From: Paenibacillus solanacearum
GTDB taxonomy: Bacteria > Bacillota > Bacilli > Paenibacillales > NBRC-103111
Reading direction: 5' to 3'
Assembly (NCBI RefSeq): GCF_910593845.1
Contig: NZ_CAJVAS010000043.1
Coordinates: 1 to 52,980 of the forward strand
Length of the DNA stretch: 52,980 bases
Part shown: one piece after another, positions 50,265 through 52,980 of the stretch
Position numbering within the stretch: the stretch's first letter is position 1
Layout: the number at the start of each line of letters is the position of its first letter
The notes under the pieces: model-generated
Seen by the model: only the letters and a program-made list of their open reading frames with translations
Database searches by the model: none
Told to the model about the DNA's origin: nothing
Program-made: the position numbers and the translations under genes

Positions 50265-52301
50265 GTGCTATCCGAATACAAAGAGCTTTTTTTGGAGGAG
50301 CTTCATGATCAGCTTCAGCTGATGGATGACGAAATATTGAAGCTCGAGCAGCACGGAGCCTCCGATCAAGTCATTCAGAGTCTGTTTCGGGCGGCGCATA
50401 CGCTCAAAGGCTCATCTGCGGCCATGGGCTTTGAGGAAATGAAGCAAGTCACGCATGAGATGGAGCATTTGCTCGACCAGGTTCGAAACAAGAAGCTGGG
50501 CGTAAGCGGCCCGCTCATCGACATGCTGTTCAAAGCGCTGGATTGTTTGAAGCGGTTGAAATCCGAATTTGAGGGGGGCAGCTATGGGGCGACGGATATT
50601 TCGGGAACGATACGAGAGCTCCAATCGTTTACCGTGATGCCGCCAAGCCAGACCCCTCCGGAGGCAGCTTCGGGTGTCGAATCCGCTATGGCTTTGCATA
50701 CCGGGCTGAAGATCGAAGAAGCGCTGGCTAAGGGGGCTGCCGTGTACTGGGTACGCCTGAAGATCGCTGCGGATTGTATTATTAAAGGGGCAAGAATGTA
50801 TGTTGTTCATTCCAATCTGAGCGAATGGGGAGAAGTGCTGTTCAGCGACCCGGAGCTGGATGCAGTGGACGAGCAATGCCAGGGGCCGCTCCCGCTCGCT
50901 TTCTTGTATGCAGGAGGTCAAAGCGCGGATGAGCTTCAACGTCTCGTTATGGGATTGACCGATGTGACCGAAGTGCAGATCGATCCGGCTTCCGTACGTG
51001 AAGAAGTTCAAGTGAATATCGAACCGAATATATCCGGCAAGCCGGCCGCATCCAATCATGAGCCGACGGAACAGCCGTCATCCGAATCGCCTCTTGATCA
51101 TCGGAGCATGTCCAAGCCGCAATCCCAAACGATTCGGGTTAGTGTAGAGCGATTGGAGCACTTGATGAATCTGGTGGGCGAACTCGTGATCGACCAGACT
51201 CGGATTCATCAAGTGAAGCGAATGATCGCCCGCCGGTATTCGGCTGAAGCAGTGAGCGAGCTCGGGCAAGTGGCGGACCATTTGACGCGGATCATCGGTG
51301 ATTTGCAGGAAAGCGTGATGAAGGCCCGAATGCTTCCCATCGAGCAGTTGTTCAACCGCTTTCCACGCATGATCCGCGATGTTTCCCGCGATTTGGGTAA
51401 AGAAATTGAGTTGATCATCGAAGGCAAAGATACCGAGCTGGACCGGACCTTGATTGAAGAAATCGCCGATCCCCTCATCCATTTGATTCGAAACGCTTTA
51501 GATCACGGTATTGAGCTTCCGGATACAAGGCGACAGGCGGGAAAAGCGGCCAAAGGCACGCTGCGCATTCGCGCCGCACACGAGGATAACCAGGTCGTTG
51601 TCTATGTCGAGGACGACGGCGCCGGGATCGATCCGGGTAAAATGAAAAAGTCGGCGATCCAAAAAGGCATGCTTTCGCAGGCGGAAGCGGAACTGCTCTC
51701 CGATCGGGAGGCAATCGGGCTCATATTCCGTCCGGGCTTCTCGACGGCGCAGACCGTAAGCGATATATCGGGACGCGGGGTCGGGATGGATATCGTGCGC
51801 AGCCATATCGAGAAGCTGAACGGCTTGATCGATATCGAGACGAAGCTGGGCGTCGGGACGCGGTTTATCATTAAGCTGCCGCTCACGCTGGCGATTATTA
51901 CCGGATTGCTCATCCGGCTGCATGAGCAAACCTTCATTATTCCGATGAGCAACATAACGGAAATCATTAGGGTGACGCCTGACGATATTACAACCGTTCG
52001 CGGGCAATCGGTCATCTCCTTGCGCAACCAGGTCATACCGGTCGCTTGGCTGCACGATCACTTCCAGATACCGATTAAGCATAACGGGAAGAAGCATATT
52101 CCGTTAGTCATAGTCGGATCAGCGGACAAGCGGCTTGCTTTGGCGGTCGACGAGTTGATCGGCAATCAAGAGGTCGTCATCAAGTCTATGGGCTCTTATG
52201 TAGGGAAAATGGACTGCATTGCTGGGGCAACGATCTTGGGCGACGGCAAGGTGGCGCTCATTCTGGAAATTTCGGGAGTCATATCGAAACTGGGGAAATA
52301 G
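50265..52301 (+). CDS. cheA: chemotaxis histidine kinase CheA
   Basis: A 678-residue kinase with all domains. The P1 phosphotransfer domain holds the phospho-histidine H45 in RAAHTLKGSS. A P2-like response-regulator docking domain (about 145-245) and a Ser/Pro linker follow. The P3 dimerisation region contains RVSVERLEHLMNLVGELVI, P4 ATPase has HLIRNALDHGIE, DDGAGIDP, PGFSTAQ and GRGVGMDIV, and the C-terminal P5 is CheW-like. GTG 50265 is eight bases after AGGAG; GTG 50256, overlapping the cheW stop, is the alternative. No cheY, cheB or cheR lies in the window. Confidence 0.96.
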   Translation: MLSEYKELFLEELHDQLQLMDDEILKLEQHGASDQVIQSLFRAAHTLKGSSAAMGFEEMKQVTHEMEHLLDQVRNKKLGVSGPLIDMLFKALDCLKRLKSEFEGGSYGATDISGTIRELQSFTVMPPSQTPPEAASGVESAMALHTGLKIEEALAKGAAVYWVRLKIAADCIIKGARMYVVHSNLSEWGEVLFSDPELDAVDEQCQGPLPLAFLYAGGQSADELQRLVMGLTDVTEVQIDPASVREEVQVNIEPNISGKPAASNHEPTEQPSSESPLDHRSMSKPQSQTIRVSVERLEHLMNLVGELVIDQTRIHQVKRMIARRYSAEAVSELGQVADHLTRIIGDLQESVMKARMLPIEQLFNRFPRMIRDVSRDLGKEIELIIEGKDTELDRTLIEEIADPLIHLIRNALDHGIELPDTRRQAGKAAKGTLRIRAAHEDNQVVVYVEDDGAGIDPGKMKKSAIQKGMLSQAEAELLSDREAIGLIFRPGFSTAQTVSDISGRGVGMDIVRSHIEKLNGLIDIETKLGVGTRFIIKLPLTLAIITGLLIRLHEQTFIIPMSNITEIIRVTPDDITTVRGQSVISLRNQVIPVAWLHDHFQIPIKHNGKKHIPLVIVGSADKRLALAVDELIGNQEVVIKSMGSYVGKMDCIAGATILGDGKVALILEISGVISKLGK

Positions 52302-52319
52302 CATTCGAATAAACTCAGC

Positions 52320-52349
52320 CGTCCGGTGTTTTATGCCGGACGTTTTTTT
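52320..52349 (+). terminator. Rho-independent terminator of the MCP-cheW-cheA operon
   Basis: CGTCCGG / CCGGACG stem with a nine-base loop and seven T. Confidence 0.9.
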
Positions 52350-52359
52350 GTCGTTCAGC

Positions 52360-52980
52360 GTGCCCAGAGGCACGCATCTTCTAGCCGGTGAAAATCCGGT
52401 CGCGGGAGGGGCCAAGCCCCCGCGTAGCTAGGATGCCTGCGTACGGCGAAATCTGTGCGTAGAAGCGCGTCGACGAAAGTACCTGTCAGAGATAGGGCGA
52501 GCAAGATACCAGGCCGTAACATGAAGTGAATCCTGCCGCGTCGTCAAAAAGGCCTCGCAAGAGGGGAGAGAGGAAGTCGAACCTCGTGAATATGGGTGAA
52601 GACCAAGGAAGCTGCTGGGAACTTGGAGCGGCAGCGAAGAATCCTCCGGCGTATGGGGATCGGTATGGTATGAAAGAAGATGCAGTGAACTGGGGAGACC
52701 CTCCCCTGCACGAAATTTTTTTTTTTCGTAACGAGACGTTCTATAAGCTCAGCAGGTGAAATGAACGGTCTGCAGGAAGGGAGTCCGAGGGGCTCATACT
52801 ACCGAGGAACGCAGGACAACACAACCTGCGGGAGGGAAGGGGTCCTGCTTTGTTCATGCTTCTTAAGGAGGTACGAGTCAGTGAATGCCGAGAGGCTAAC
52901 AACACCAAAGGAAAACGTTCAACAACTCCAAGAGAAACTAGGTCATGCGGCCAAGGAAAACAAGAAGCGTAGATTCCATG
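52360..52980 (+). mobile_element. group II intron, 5' part (cut by window end)
   Basis: The RNA part begins at about 52360 with GTGCCCAGAGGCACGC, close to the group II start GUGYG. It folds plausibly as domain I: GCATCTTCTAGC near the 5' end can pair with GCTAGGATGC about 50 bases on, enclosing GCCGGTGAAAATCCGGTC and GCGGGAGGGGCCAAGCCCCCGC hairpins. About 520 bases of structured non-coding sequence precede an intron-encoded reverse transcriptase. The insertion is ten bases behind the T-run of the cheA terminator, the preferred target type of class C introns. The exact 5' boundary needs an empty-site comparison. Confidence 0.8.
52881..52980 (+). CDS. group II intron reverse transcriptase/maturase, N-terminal part
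   Basis: The first 33 codons of the intron-encoded protein, starting with GTG 52881 ten bases after AAGGAGG and running off the window. NVQQLQEKLGHAAKENKKRR followed by FH is the usual N-terminal region of LtrA-like proteins (compare KRRFHALYDKI). The catalytic YADD region lies outside the window, so integrity cannot be judged. Confidence 0.8.
   Translation, partial: MNAERLTTPKENVQQLQEKLGHAAKENKKRRFH

Noticed and set aside
52526..52759. 77-codon plus frame inside the intron
   Set aside because: It lies in the structured RNA part of the group II intron and has no ribosome binding site.

Overview
The window looks like chromosomal DNA of a Paenibacillus-type, low-branching Firmicute. The base composition is moderately GC-rich, Shine-Dalgarno sequences of the AGGAGG type are strong, GTG and TTG starts are frequent, and the gene content fits. 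That content includes Lpl-type sugar ABC operons headed by a membrane-bound AraC regulator, ATPase-less siderophore permeases behind a Fur box, a family II (Mn) pyrophosphatase, a large secreted beta-helix protein and a bacterial group II intron. No rRNA, tRNA, CRISPR array or prophage module was recognised.

Layout. 0-5.4 kb holds a metallophosphoesterase, a MazG-like protein and a heterodimeric ABC exporter. 5.4-7.8 kb is a visibly AT-richer accessory patch with two paralogous GNAT-like proteins carrying an N-terminal CxxC, a 38-codon ORF overlapping the second of them, and a membrane-anchored TlpA/ResA-like thioredoxin. 7.8-13.3 kb is mostly housekeeping: a GNAT, an M16 peptidase, an HD hydrolase, a nucleotidyltransferase and ppaC. 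13.5-23.3 kb encodes a 1010-residue secreted protein, an MFS transporter coupled to a Nudix protein, a BNR/YCF48-like lipoprotein, a small membrane protein, an esterase lipoprotein, an SPW-type membrane protein, a GNAT and a Gln/Asn-rich protein. 23.4-27.3 kb (minus strand) is a Fur-controlled siderophore uptake operon with an AraC regulator. 27.4-28.4 kb is a phosphotransferase preceded by a candidate leader peptide.

28.5-36.1 kb is a carbohydrate ABC operon: AraC/Cache regulator, binding protein, two permeases and a second binding protein, with no ATPase. 36.1-39.4 kb carries gene debris, a membrane protein and a LacI regulator with three near-identical candidate operators. 39.4-41.3 kb has a second metallophosphoesterase and pdxK. 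41.4-47.1 kb looks like one regulon: an orphan sugar-binding lipoprotein, a GntR/LacI-hybrid repressor and a GH38 alpha-mannosidase, joined by a 26-bp near-identical sequence at two promoter regions. 47.4-52.3 kb is a TetR regulator followed by MCP-cheW-cheA, with a sigma-D-like promoter before the MCP. The right end is a group II intron placed just behind the cheA terminator and cut by the window edge.

The least explained pieces are the small-ORF/GNAT units at 5.6-6.9 kb, the leader peptide before the phosphotransferase and the shared 26-bp operator of the mannosidase regulon. All functional assignments come from motif recognition by eye; no database search was run.
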